Positions 38,981 to 49,141 of a stretch of DNA of 64,000 nt are shown here, piece by piece; position 1 is the first letter of the stretch; each line of letters opens with the position of its first letter. The notes below the pieces were generated by a model. It did no database searches. It saw only the letters and a program-made list of their open reading frames with translations, and had not been told where the DNA came from. Position numbers and translations under genes: made by a program. Source of the stretch: an uncultured Caryophanales bacterium (GTDB lineage Bacteria; Bacillota_I; Bacilli_A; RF39; UBA660); assembly GCA_946628005.1 (NCBI GenBank), contig CAMOWA010000004.1:1-64000 (forward strand). Reading direction: 5' to 3'.

Positions 38981-40186
38981 ATGAAATATTTATGTGTAAA
39001 TGCTGGAAGTAGTTCTTTAAAGTTTCAATTGTTTGATATGCCAGAAGAGAAAGTTTTAATTAGTGGTTATATCGAAAAAATTGGCTTAGAGGATTGTTTT
39101 TGGAATGTTAAAGTGAATGGAGAAAAAATTAAAAGTTCGCGTTTTTTGAAAAATCATGAGGAAGCTGTTCAAGTTTTATTAGATGAGTTAATTGATCATA
39201 AAGTTGTTGATAGTTTAGATGAGATTAAGGGAGTTGGACATAGAGTAGTTCATGGTGGTGAAAAATATAGTGATTCTGTTTTGATTACTGATGAAGTAAT
39301 TGAGAGTATTAAGGAGTTAACTAAACTTGCTGAACTTCATCATCCTGGTAATTTGGCTGGAATTGAGGCTTTAAAAAAAGTATTACCAAATGTTCCTATG
39401 GTTGCTGTATATGATACTGCTTTTCATCAAACAATGCCAAAAGAAAACTATATTTATCCTGTCCCTTATGAATGGTATTTAAAACATGGAGTTCGTAAGT
39501 ATGGTTTTCATGGAACTAGTCATAAATTTATTACTCTTGAAATGAAGAAAAAGTTAAAGAAGGATGATGTAAATTTAATTATATGTCATGTTGGCAGTGG
39601 AGGAAGTATTAGTGCTATAAAGAATGGAAAATGTTTTGATACAACTATGGGACTTACTCCACTTGATGGTTTGATGATGGGAACGCGTAGTGGTTCTATT
39701 GACCCTTCTATTTTAAATTATATTTGTAAAGAATCTGGGGAATCAATTAGTGATGTTACAAATGATTTAAATAAAAAGAGTGGTTTACTTGGGGTTTCTG
39801 GATTTAGTGATAGTAGAGATGTTGAAGATGCTGCTAGTCGTGGAGATGAAAGAGCTCAACTTGCTTTAACTATGTATAATAATCGAGTTGCTAAATATAT
39901 TGCTGACTTTTATCTTGAATTAGAAGGTAAAGTTGATGCTATTGTATTTACTGCTGGTGTTGGAGAAAATGGTATAGAGTTTAGAGAAGATGTTATTAAA
40001 AAGCTTTCTCCTCTTGGAATATTTTTAGATAAAGATGCTAATTCAAAAATTGCTAGTTATAAAGATCAATCTGAAGGAATTATTAGTTCAAAAGATTCTA
40101 AAATACCAGTTTGGGTTTTACCTACTAATGAGGAGTTAATGATTATTAAAGATACTTACGATATTTGTCAGAATTTAGAAATGTAA
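38981..40186 (+). CDS. ackA: Acetate kinase
   Basis: VNAGSSSLKFQLF, GHRVVHGGE, VYDTAFHQTMP, YGFHGTSHKFI, MGTRSGSIDPSI, PTNEELMI. Confidence 0.97.
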   Translation: MKYLCVNAGSSSLKFQLFDMPEEKVLISGYIEKIGLEDCFWNVKVNGEKIKSSRFLKNHEEAVQVLLDELIDHKVVDSLDEIKGVGHRVVHGGEKYSDSVLITDEVIESIKELTKLAELHHPGNLAGIEALKKVLPNVPMVAVYDTAFHQTMPKENYIYPVPYEWYLKHGVRKYGFHGTSHKFITLEMKKKLKKDDVNLIICHVGSGGSISAIKNGKCFDTTMGLTPLDGLMMGTRSGSIDPSILNYICKESGESISDVTNDLNKKSGLLGVSGFSDSRDVEDAASRGDERAQLALTMYNNRVAKYIADFYLELEGKVDAIVFTAGVGENGIEFREDVIKKLSPLGIFLDKDANSKIASYKDQSEGIISSKDSKIPVWVLPTNEELMIIKDTYDICQNLEM

Positions 40187-40213
40187 TATAGGAGTATTGA
40201 AATTATAAAATAT

Positions 40214-40240
40214 AAGTGGAAAAAACTATTCCACTTTTTT
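40214..40240 (+). terminator. Rho-independent terminator
   Basis: aagtggaa...ttccactt + T6. Confidence 0.75.
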
Positions 40241-40261
40241 TACTGTAAAATAATTATTTTT

Positions 40262-41185
40262 TTGTTTCTTCCTTTACAATTTATTGACAAAATCATTTTG
40301 TTTTTTTATATTTTATATAGTGAGGTGGTTAATATTTATATTTATATTTTATTTCTTGCGGCAATATTGCCAATTATTGGTTTAGGCTTTTTCATTTATG
40401 CTAAGGATGTTAATAAGGAACCTAGTTCGTTATTGGCAAAGATATTTTTTCTGGGTTTTTTTAGTGCTATTCCAGTTGTTATTGTTGAGCTTGCTGTAGA
40501 TGCATTGTTTCCTACTGAAGGAGTATCTGATTTTATAATTATTTTTGTTAATACTTTTTTTTCGGTTGCTTTAATTGAAGAAGGATTTAAGTGGCTTGTT
40601 ACTAAAAAATTTGGTTATAATAATAAGGAATTTGATGAGATATATGATGTTATTGTATATTCTGTTTTTGCTTCTTTAGGTTTTGCTTGTATTGAAAATC
40701 TTTTATATGTTTTTTCTACAGGTTTTAAAACTGCGATTGTAAGAGCGATATTTTCTGTTCCTGGACATGCGTGTTTTGCTATAATTATGGGATATTTTTT
40801 ATCTAAGGCTAAAGTTAATAATATAAATGGTAGTAAGGATTTAGAAAAGAAAAACTTATTATTAAGTGTGTTAATTCCTGGTCTTGCTCATACAGCCTTT
40901 GATGCAATCTTATTTTACCTTGCAGGTCGAATTGTTGGTTCGTTTTTAGTTTTATTTTTTGTGTTTTATGGTTTTCTTATTGGAATTTGTTTTGGTATTG
41001 TTGGTAAAATTTCAAAATTACAACAAAATCTAAATACTAATTTTGCAACTGGAGTATTATCGGCTGATTCAAATGGCAATATACAATTTCATTCTGTGTC
41101 TTCTACTATAAAATACTGTCCTGTATGTGGTAGAGCAGTGCAAGGTTATCATTTTTGTCCATCTTGTGGATTTCATATTGATTAA
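40262..41185 (+). CDS. PrsW-family intramembrane metalloprotease with C-terminal zinc ribbon (true start probably downstream)
   Basis: IEEGFKWLVTKKFGYNNKEFDEIYDVIVYSVFASLGFACIENLLY, PGHACFAIIMGYFL, LAHTAFDAILF; C-term YCPVCGRAVQGYHFCPSCGF. Confidence 0.9.
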   Translation: MFLPLQFIDKIILFFYILYSEVVNIYIYILFLAAILPIIGLGFFIYAKDVNKEPSSLLAKIFFLGFFSAIPVVIVELAVDALFPTEGVSDFIIIFVNTFFSVALIEEGFKWLVTKKFGYNNKEFDEIYDVIVYSVFASLGFACIENLLYVFSTGFKTAIVRAIFSVPGHACFAIIMGYFLSKAKVNNINGSKDLEKKNLLLSVLIPGLAHTAFDAILFYLAGRIVGSFLVLFFVFYGFLIGICFGIVGKISKLQQNLNTNFATGVLSADSNGNIQFHSVSSTIKYCPVCGRAVQGYHFCPSCGFHID

Positions 41186-41260
41186 AAGCTTTTTAAGCTT
41201 TTTTTTCTTTTCATTATATTGTATAATATTGATGATACTAATTTTGAGAGAGGGAAGATT

Positions 41261-42430
41261 ATGAAAATTATTTCTGTTGAGTATTTCAATCGCGATATGA
41301 AATTTTCATTATGGGAGATGGAAAGCACTGAATTATTAGTGTCTGGATTTTTTAATAGAATTGGTAGTGAAGATGGGAGCTATACTGTTTTATTTAAAAA
41401 TGAGAAAATATCTGAAAATGTTGTTTTAAATGATTATGATGATGTTACTTCTTATTTAGTTGATTTATTAATTCAGTTGGATTTTATATATTCTACTAGT
41501 GATATAAAAGGGATAGGACATAAATTATCTCAGGTTTATTCGCAATTATCTAATGATATTATTTTTTCTCAAGATTCTTTATCTAAATTAAAATTATTAG
41601 ATGAATCAAGTTCGAAATTTGAAATTTTAGGAGTTCAATCTTTTATGAATAAATTCCCTGAATCTTTAAATATTGGACTTTTTGATTATAGTTTTTTTCA
41701 AACCATGAAAAAATCTCAGTTTTTATTTCCTGTTCCTTATCAGTGGTATGAGAAATATGGAATACGTAAATATGGAGTAGATGGAATTACTCATGAATAC
41801 ATTTGTAGTAAAATATCAGATTTATTGCACGACAATTCTTTTAAGTTAGTTAGTTGTTCTTTAGGTGATTCTAATAGTATTTGTAGTATTTATAATGGTA
41901 AAGCTGTTGATATTTCATCAGGATTTTTAAATTCTAGTGGAATTGTTTCTTGTACAAGTTCAGGTAATATTGATCCTGCTATTATACCTTATATCATGGA
42001 ATGTGAAGGAAAAAATGCTGGAGAAGTAATAGATGATTTAAATAATGTAAGTGGAGTTTTAGGTCTTAGTGAATTAAGTGATAATATTAATAATATTTTA
42101 GAGTCTACAGAAAATGATGATAAATCTAGTTTAGCATTGGATAAATATATTATAGATATTGTTTATGAGATTTCTAAGTCTTATGTTTTACTTGAAGGTA
42201 TTGATGTTTTGGTATTTACATCTAAAATTGGTGAAAATTCTATTAGTATAAGAAGAAAAATATCTGAGAAGTTATCTTGCCTTGGAGTTAAAATAGATTT
42301 GGATGCTAATAATGTTTGTGAAAAGATACAAAAAATTAGTTCTGATGATTCTAAAATATTAGTTTATGTTATCCCTTCTGATGATTCACTTGCTATTGCA
42401 AAAAAAGCTTATAATATGATTAATGGTTAG
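41261..42430 (+). CDS. Acetate kinase-like paralogue, predicted catalytically inactive
   Basis: Collinear with AckA (FPVPYQWYEKYGIRKYG, SGNIDPAIIPYI, KIGENSISIRRKISEKLSCLGV) but most active-site motifs replaced; RBS gaggga. Confidence 0.85.
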   Translation: MKIISVEYFNRDMKFSLWEMESTELLVSGFFNRIGSEDGSYTVLFKNEKISENVVLNDYDDVTSYLVDLLIQLDFIYSTSDIKGIGHKLSQVYSQLSNDIIFSQDSLSKLKLLDESSSKFEILGVQSFMNKFPESLNIGLFDYSFFQTMKKSQFLFPVPYQWYEKYGIRKYGVDGITHEYICSKISDLLHDNSFKLVSCSLGDSNSICSIYNGKAVDISSGFLNSSGIVSCTSSGNIDPAIIPYIMECEGKNAGEVIDDLNNVSGVLGLSELSDNINNILESTENDDKSSLALDKYIIDIVYEISKSYVLLEGIDVLVFTSKIGENSISIRRKISEKLSCLGVKIDLDANNVCEKIQKISSDDSKILVYVIPSDDSLAIAKKAYNMING

Positions 42431-42439
42431 GTAAAATAT

Positions 42440-43402
42440 ATGTATAATAATATTTATAGTATAATTGAACAATTTGATAATATTTTTATAGCACGTCATG
42501 TTGGCGTTGATCCAGATGCTTTGTGTAGTCAGTTGGCTTTGCGAGATTCTATTCAGTTGACTTTTCCTAGTAAAAAAGTTTTTGCTATTGGAATGGGAAG
42601 TACTCGGTTTTCTGCTTTTGGAAAATTAGATAAATATGTTAAAATGGATAATTCTTTATTGATAGTATGTGATACTCCAGATAAAAAAAGAGTTGATCTT
42701 GCTGAAGTAGAGGACTTTTCCTTTTCTATAAAGATTGATCATCATCCATTTATTGAAAAATTTTGTGATTTAGAGTTAATTGAAGACAATACTTCTTCTA
42801 CTTGTGAAATTATAATGAAAATTCTTAAAGAGACTAATTTATTATGTGATTCTAATATTTCTCAATTGCTTTATTTAGGATTGGTTTCAGATTCTAATCG
42901 TTTTTTATTTAATAGTTGTACTAATGAAACTTTTTCTTTAGTATCTTATTACTTAGAACATTATCCCTTTGATTTATCTAAATCTTATGATTTACTTTAT
43001 CTTCGTCCATTATCAGAAGTTAGACTTGAAGGATATATTTCTCTTAATATGATTGTAACTGATAATAAATTAGGGTATATAGTTATTTCAAATGATACTT
43101 TATTAGAATTGGGTGTAGATACAGCTTCTCCTGGTAATATGATAAATAATTTTAATTATATTAAAGAAGTATTAGTTTGGGTAACTATTACTGAAGATAG
43201 AAAAAATAATCAATATAGGTTATCTATTCGTTCTAGAGGACCTGTTATTAATGAAGTAGCTGAAAAACACCACGGTGGTGGACATAAATATGCTTCTGGT
43301 GTAAAACCGCCTAGTTTAGATGCTGCTATGAAGGTTATTGATGATTTGGATTTATTGTTAAGTGATTATTTAAAAAAAGAATATGAGGAGACGTGTATAT
43401 GA
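42440..43402 (+). CDS. nrnA: DHH/DHHA1 phosphoesterase, NrnA-like oligoribonuclease/pAp phosphatase
   Basis: RHVGVDPDALCSQLALRD, IKIDHHPF, LGLVSDSNRFLF, HHGGGHKYASG. Confidence 0.9.
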   Translation: MYNNIYSIIEQFDNIFIARHVGVDPDALCSQLALRDSIQLTFPSKKVFAIGMGSTRFSAFGKLDKYVKMDNSLLIVCDTPDKKRVDLAEVEDFSFSIKIDHHPFIEKFCDLELIEDNTSSTCEIIMKILKETNLLCDSNISQLLYLGLVSDSNRFLFNSCTNETFSLVSYYLEHYPFDLSKSYDLLYLRPLSEVRLEGYISLNMIVTDNKLGYIVISNDTLLELGVDTASPGNMINNFNYIKEVLVWVTITEDRKNNQYRLSIRSRGPVINEVAEKHHGGGHKYASGVKPPSLDAAMKVIDDLDLLLSDYLKKEYEETCI

Positions 43403-43995
43403 TAATTAATGACGTTAATTTGGATATTATGGCAACAAGAAGAAGTCAGTATCCAGATGATTTAAAACCAGAGTTCTTACTTGTTGGTAGAAGTAATGTT
43501 GGTAAAAGTAGTTTTATTAATTCTATTTTAGGTAGAAAAAATATCGCTTATACTTCTTCTACTCCTGGGAAAACCCAAACATTAAATTTTTATAATGTAA
43601 ATAATGGATTTTATTTGATTGATGTTCCTGGATATGGTTATGCTGCTGTTGATAAGAAAACTCAAGCGAAATTTGGTATGATGATTGAGGAATATTTGGA
43701 AAAAAGACATCAGTTAAAGAGAGTTTTTCTGTTGATTGATTTTAGACATAAACCTATGGAAGATGATTTATTAATGTATAATTTTCTTAAATATTATAAT
43801 TTACCAGTTACTGTTATTGCTACTAAGTCTGATAAGATAAGTGGTGGAAAAAAACAAAAAAATTTAAAACTTATTTTAGAATCATTGGATTTAGTAGTTG
43901 GGGATGATTTAATAGTATTTTCTAGTGTAACAAAGTTGGGTGTTAAAGAAGTTCTTGATAAAATAGAAAGTATTATATCTGAAGAAATTATATAA
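43393..43995 (+). CDS. engB: Ribosome biogenesis GTPase EngB/YsxC
   Basis: GRSNVGKSSFINSILGRKNIAYTSSTPGKTQTLNFY, DVPGYGYA, ATKSDK. Confidence 0.95.
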   Translation: MYMIINDVNLDIMATRRSQYPDDLKPEFLLVGRSNVGKSSFINSILGRKNIAYTSSTPGKTQTLNFYNVNNGFYLIDVPGYGYAAVDKKTQAKFGMMIEEYLEKRHQLKRVFLLIDFRHKPMEDDLLMYNFLKYYNLPVTVIATKSDKISGGKKQKNLKLILESLDLVVGDDLIVFSSVTKLGVKEVLDKIESIISEEII

Positions 43996-44008
43996 GAGGT
44001 GATTATTT

Positions 44009-44704
44009 ATGAGTACTCGTAAAAAATTCTTTTTTGTGTTTTTGTTTATTATACTTGATGCTTTTTTAATTACTGGTTTTTTTGTTATACGTGATGCTAC
44101 TATGATAAATGTTATTGAGAAAGAAACGGATAAGTTAGCAGCTTTGGATTTAGCAACTGATCGTTTCAATTTAAAAGTGAAGACTAATGGTAAATATGGT
44201 GATGTAGAAGGTAATATGAAGAGTTATTTGGATGATATTGCTTTATCATTACAAAAAACTTTGTTGGTTGTTAAAAATCCAGAACTTACTAAAATATTAT
44301 CATTTGAAAATTATAAAAATGATGGTCCTGATTTTGCAAAGTCTCTTTCTTTTTTAGAAAAGTCTAGTAATGATTTTAATACTAATATTGATAGTATTTT
44401 AAATCGTTTAGAAGATAAATCAATTAAAAAATATGGAAGAAAAAATATTGATGATGTTTATTATAGAAAACTTTTTAATCAGTTTATGTTAAGAGATGAT
44501 ATGAAAGAGAAGTATAATAAGACATCTCTTCTTCTGAAAGAAAGTAAAACTAATATTAATCATATTTTTGAGATTAGTTATCAGACATTAACTTTTTTGG
44601 TTAATCATAAAGATGAGTGGCAATTAGAAAATAATGAAATTCAATTTAAAACTGATGAGTTAATGAATCAATATAATTCGTTAATTAGTAGCCTGAAACA
44701 ATAA
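44009..44704 (+). CDS. Single-TM hypothetical protein
   Basis: N-term TM, extracytoplasmic helical domain. Confidence 0.7.
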   Translation: MSTRKKFFFVFLFIILDAFLITGFFVIRDATMINVIEKETDKLAALDLATDRFNLKVKTNGKYGDVEGNMKSYLDDIALSLQKTLLVVKNPELTKILSFENYKNDGPDFAKSLSFLEKSSNDFNTNIDSILNRLEDKSIKKYGRKNIDDVYYRKLFNQFMLRDDMKEKYNKTSLLLKESKTNINHIFEISYQTLTFLVNHKDEWQLENNEIQFKTDELMNQYNSLISSLKQ

Positions 44705-44730
44705 AACATCACATTTTTGTGATGTTTTTA
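44705..44730. terminator. Bidirectional terminator
   Basis: acatcaca ttt tgtgatgt + T5. Confidence 0.75.
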
Positions 44731-46203
44731 TATTACGATGGTTATAATATTGTTTGATCCTTTATTAACTACTTTTGTCAGTGTATTTTGTAATTTAAAT
44801 CTTATATTGTCTGGCATTAGATTTATTTTTGATTGAATTCCTTCTTGAACGATAGAATCTATACTTCTTCCAAATATTTCACTTTTCCATATTTCTTTTG
44901 GATTGGTTTCTCTATCTTTTGTTAAATAATCAATTAATTCTTTACTTTGTATTTCACTTCCTATTATAGGTTCAAAAGTAGATTCAACATCAACTCTTAT
45001 CATATGGATAGATGGGGCAACTGCTTTTAATTTTACTCCATATCTTGATCCCTGCTTAATTATCTCTGGGTTATCTAGTTTCATATCTTCGATTGATGGT
45101 ATTGCTATACCATATCCGGTTTGTTTAACCATTTTTAGAGCATATTTTATTCCATCATATTCTTTTTTTGCTGTATTTAATTCTTGAAATAGTGATAGTA
45201 AATCTGTTTTATTATTAATTTCTACATCTATTAATTCTTTTAATGTTTCATTATATAATTCAACTGGGGATGTTAAATTCACTGTAATAATCCCTGTAGA
45301 TGTATCAATTTCTGATAAATAGCTTTTTTCGATATATTTATTTTCTGCGAAATGACTTGTTATTTTTTCAATATCTTTAATTTTATCTATTTCTATAATA
45401 CTTTCTTTTATTGTATTTATATATGCTTCTTTTATTTTATTATCTGGGTTTAATATTGTTATCCATTTTGGCATATTTATTCTTACTTCCATTACTGGAA
45501 ATTCGTATAGAGCTTCTTTCAATATGTTTAGCATATCTTTTTCATTCATGGACTCTATATTTATTGGTAATATTGGAACATTATAATCTTTTTCCATATT
45601 TTCTTTTAGCTTTTGTGTTTCTGGTAAGTTAGGATGGGTTGTATTTAATATTACAATAAATGGTTTTCCTATTGATTGCAATTCATCAATTACTCGCTTT
45701 TCTGCATCAATATAGTCTTCTCTTTGAAATTCTCCAATTGATCCATCGGTTGTAATTACTATTCCGATTGTTGAATGCTCTTTTATAACTTTTTCTGTTC
45801 CAATTTCTGCAGCTTCTGTAAAGGGAATTTCTTCTGTATACCAAGGGGTCTTAACCATTCTTGGCCCATTTTCATCGACTGCTCCAATTGCATTGTTAAT
45901 CATATAACCTACACAATCAATTAATTTTATATTGCAATTAACTTCTTCTATTTTTATTTTTGCAGTGTTATTTGGTACAAATTTTGGTTCTGTAGTCATT
46001 ATTGTTTTTCCTGCAGCACTTTGAGGTATTTCATCTAAAGCTCTTTTTTTCTCATACTCGTCTTCTATATTGGGAATAATTAATGTTTCTACCATTTTTT
46101 TTATGAATGTTGATTTTCCTGTTCGTACTGCACCAACTATTCCTAAATAAATATCTCCTCCGCTTCTTTTAGCAATATTTTTGATAATTTCATATTTTTC
46201 CAT
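44728..46203 (-). CDS. spoIVA: Stage IV sporulation protein A
   Basis: KRSGGDIYLGIVGAVRTGKSTFIKKMVETLIIPNIEDEYEKKRALDEIPQSAAGKTIMTTEPKFVP. Confidence 0.97.
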   Translation of the reverse strand: MEKYEIIKNIAKRSGGDIYLGIVGAVRTGKSTFIKKMVETLIIPNIEDEYEKKRALDEIPQSAAGKTIMTTEPKFVPNNTAKIKIEEVNCNIKLIDCVGYMINNAIGAVDENGPRMVKTPWYTEEIPFTEAAEIGTEKVIKEHSTIGIVITTDGSIGEFQREDYIDAEKRVIDELQSIGKPFIVILNTTHPNLPETQKLKENMEKDYNVPILPINIESMNEKDMLNILKEALYEFPVMEVRINMPKWITILNPDNKIKEAYINTIKESIIEIDKIKDIEKITSHFAENKYIEKSYLSEIDTSTGIITVNLTSPVELYNETLKELIDVEINNKTDLLSLFQELNTAKKEYDGIKYALKMVKQTGYGIAIPSIEDMKLDNPEIIKQGSRYGVKLKAVAPSIHMIRVDVESTFEPIIGSEIQSKELIDYLTKDRETNPKEIWKSEIFGRSIDSIVQEGIQSKINLMPDNIRFKLQNTLTKVVNKGSNNIITIVI

Positions 46204-46270
46204 AAATCTCTCCTTATTTATTATATTTTTATGATAATGAATAAAAAAAAAGAACTTTGTTCTTCTTTTT

Positions 46271-46510
46271 TTAAAACATTTTGTCTATGTTATTAGGGAC
46301 TTCGTTATTTTTAATTGCTTCAATAATTTTATTTTCTTTTTCTTTTGATACTTCTTTTCCAGTTAATTGGCTTATCTCTTGAATTATTTCTCTTAAAGAT
46401 TTTTCATCATTTATATTATTTTGTTTTAATTTATCTGCTAAAGATAAAATAGTTTCTTTTTTTATGTTTGTTTTTTTTTCAATTCTATTAAATAATGATT
46501 CTTTAAACAT
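46271..46510 (-). CDS. Stage VI sporulation protein F-like
   Basis: FNRIEKKTNIKKETILSLADKL...DEKSLREIIQEISQLTGKEVSKEKENKIIEAIKNNEVP. Confidence 0.8.
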   Translation of the reverse strand: MFKESLFNRIEKKTNIKKETILSLADKLKQNNINDEKSLREIIQEISQLTGKEVSKEKENKIIEAIKNNEVPNNIDKMF

Positions 46511-46551
46511 AAATCCTCCTAATATAGTATATGTATATTAGAAGGATTTTT

Positions 46552-46797
46552 TCATTTATTTCTAAATTTTGATAGTTTATTACATTGTTTGTGAAACTCA
46601 TCTAATGAAATAAGCCCATTTTTTAATCTTTCCTCTAACATTTGATATGTCTTATCTGCCATTTCATCTTTATTTAGAGGATTACTATAATGGTTTTGAT
46701 TTGGAGTTTGTTTAATTTTTTCTTGATTATTATTTGTATGTTTGTAACTCATTGTATTGTGATTAAAGCTATTGTTTGAATTATTACCTATTATCAT
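46552..46797 (-). CDS. Small hypothetical protein, SHOCT-like C-terminus
   Basis: Asn-rich N-term, then LEERLKNGLISLDEFHKQCNKLSKF; overlaps der stop by 4 nt. Confidence 0.6.
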   Translation of the reverse strand: MIIGNNSNNSFNHNTMSYKHTNNNQEKIKQTPNQNHYSNPLNKDEMADKTYQMLEERLKNGLISLDEFHKQCNKLSKFRNK

Positions 46798-48104
46798 AAT
46801 TCTTCCTCATTTCTATTTTTAAATTGAAGTTCTATTGGAGTGCCAGTAAAATCAAAATTTTCTCTTATTTTATTTTCTATGTATCGTTCATATGAGAAAT
46901 GTATTAGTCCTTTGTTGTTTACTCTAAATGTAAATTTTGGGGGTTTTATTCCTGTTTGAGATACAAAGTATATTTTTAATCTTTTTCCTTTATATGATGG
47001 TGGTAAGTTTAATTGATAGGCATCTTGTATTATTTCGTTTATTATACTTGTTTTTATTTCTTTCTTTATATTATCTTTTACTTTTACTATTTCTGGCATT
47101 AATGTATGAATTCTCTTTTTTGTTAGAGCAGATAAGAATACTATTGGTGCATATGGAGCAAATTGAAATTCAGCGCGCATTAGTTTTTCAAATTCTTGAA
47201 TTGTAGTATCTTTAATGGTATCCCATTTGTTAACGACAAATATTAATCCTTTTCCTTTTTCAATGGCATATCCTGCAATATGTTTATCGTGTTCTTTGAT
47301 TCCTTCTTCGGCATTTATTACTACTAGGCAAATGTCACTTCTATCAATTGATTTTAGTGATCTTAATAAGCTATATTTTTCAACGGATTCCCATATTTTT
47401 CCTTTTTTTCTCATTCCTGCTGTGTCAATTATTATATACTCTTCATTATGATATTTTATTATTGAATCTATTGAATCTCTTGTTGTTCCTGCTATATCTG
47501 AAACTACAACTCTTTCTTCATTTAAAAGAGCGTTCATTAAAGAACTTTTTCCAACATTAGGACGCCCTATAATTGAAAATTTTATTCTATTATCTATTTG
47601 ATTTTCTATTTCCTTAAAGTTCATTGTAATGGTATCCATTAATTCTACATATCCTATATTATGAATACTGCTAATTGGAATATATTTTTCAAATCCTAAT
47701 TCATAAAAGTCATATATATTGTTTTTTGCTTCTTTTATATCCATTTTATTAATTGCTACTATGACATCTTTATTTGATTTCCTTATAATATCTCTAGCTA
47801 TATAGTCATTTTGTGTTAAGCCTTCTTTTCCATCTACTATAAAGACTATTATGTCAGCTTCTTCAATAGCCAATTCAGCTTGATATTTGATTTCGTTATT
47901 AAAATCTTTTTTGGAGATGTCTATTCCACCTGTATCAATTAAATAAAATCGTTTATTATTATAATTTGCTTCTTGATATATTCTATCTCTTGTTATTCCA
48001 GGAGAATCTTCAATAATTGATACTTGTTTTCCGACTATTTTGTTAAATAGCGTACTTTTTCCAACATTTGGTCTTCCTACTAATGCTACTATTGGTAGTT
48101 TCAT
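46794..48104 (-). CDS. der: Ribosome biogenesis GTPase Der
   Basis: Two G domains: GRPNVGKSTLFNKIVGK and GRPNVGKSSLMNALLNEERVVVSDIAGTTRDSID; KH-like C-term. Confidence 0.97.
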   Translation of the reverse strand: MKLPIVALVGRPNVGKSTLFNKIVGKQVSIIEDSPGITRDRIYQEANYNNKRFYLIDTGGIDISKKDFNNEIKYQAELAIEEADIIVFIVDGKEGLTQNDYIARDIIRKSNKDVIVAINKMDIKEAKNNIYDFYELGFEKYIPISSIHNIGYVELMDTITMNFKEIENQIDNRIKFSIIGRPNVGKSSLMNALLNEERVVVSDIAGTTRDSIDSIIKYHNEEYIIIDTAGMRKKGKIWESVEKYSLLRSLKSIDRSDICLVVINAEEGIKEHDKHIAGYAIEKGKGLIFVVNKWDTIKDTTIQEFEKLMRAEFQFAPYAPIVFLSALTKKRIHTLMPEIVKVKDNIKKEIKTSIINEIIQDAYQLNLPPSYKGKRLKIYFVSQTGIKPPKFTFRVNNKGLIHFSYERYIENKIRENFDFTGTPIELQFKNRNEEEL

Positions 48105-48238
48105 TTTTTCACCTCCATTATCCCCGGCTTTTCAGCTTAATTATAGCATATTCTTGTAAACTTTTAAAGAATTTTTAATTTTCATGATACTTCCTATTAT
48201 TAAATGGTGTTATAATATATTAAAGAGGGTGATATATT

Positions 48239-49141
48239 TTGAAAAAAAGAAATAAAAATAGTTCATTGAAGTGGTATGATAATGCTCATTTTGTTACTAA
48301 TTTGATTATTGTTATTATATCTATCTTTATAATTGCTAGTCAATCTTTAGCTAATGGAGAATTATCATTTGCATTGTTTAGTAGTGTTATTAATCATAAC
48401 AGTATTTATATTTTAGTTTTATTGTATTTTATATTATTAAAGTTTTCTTTTGGAAAAAAAATATTTAATTATATGAATGTTATTTTAGTATTTATTTATT
48501 TGATAACAACTACAACATCTTTATTTACAATTGTTCAGTCATTTTCTTTATACACAGTATTAACATTTATTATAAATTTTGTATTTTTGATTTATATGAG
48601 TCACACATTGTTTAGAGATTCTAGAATTTGGAGGGAATTTTCTTTTTCTAAATCTCCTTTTAATGAACTAACTAATGATTGGTATTTTTCTGCAATTGTT
48701 ATATTAACTATCTTTTTATTATTAGTTAATTTAATTAGTACTGTTGTATTTAGTGGAGTAGTAGTTTCTATTTTAGATTCTATGTACTATATTTTATTAG
48801 GAAGATATATATTTTTATATAGAGAGTATTTAGATAAGAAAAAATTAGATAGTAATAATGCTGGTAATTTTGATGAAGTAAGAGAAAAAGTTCAGGAAGT
48901 TTTAGATAAGACTGATATTGATGATAAAATTGTTAATGGTGTAAAGAATATTCATGATAAAATAGATAATTTTGTATCTACTAATGAGATTGATAAAAAA
49001 ATTGATAGCGTAAAAGAAAAAGTTATAGATGTATCTTCTAATATTAATGATAAAGTTGTTGAAAAGATTGGTAATAAAGAGAATGCTGAAGATAAAACAT
49101 CAAAAAAAGTGCATAAAAATAATAAGAAGGAGGAAGAATAA
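48239..49141 (+). CDS. Integral membrane protein with charged C-terminal tail
   Basis: Six or so hydrophobic segments then VREKVQEVLDKTDIDDKIVNGVKNIHDKI repeats; TTG start. Confidence 0.65.
   Translation: MKKRNKNSSLKWYDNAHFVTNLIIVIISIFIIASQSLANGELSFALFSSVINHNSIYILVLLYFILLKFSFGKKIFNYMNVILVFIYLITTTTSLFTIVQSFSLYTVLTFIINFVFLIYMSHTLFRDSRIWREFSFSKSPFNELTNDWYFSAIVILTIFLLLVNLISTVVFSGVVVSILDSMYYILLGRYIFLYREYLDKKKLDSNNAGNFDEVREKVQEVLDKTDIDDKIVNGVKNIHDKIDNFVSTNEIDKKIDSVKEKVIDVSSNINDKVVEKIGNKENAEDKTSKKVHKNNKKEEE

Noticed and set aside
46937-47560. Plus-strand ORFs across der
   Set aside because: Shadow ORFs antisense to der; no RBS or composition support.
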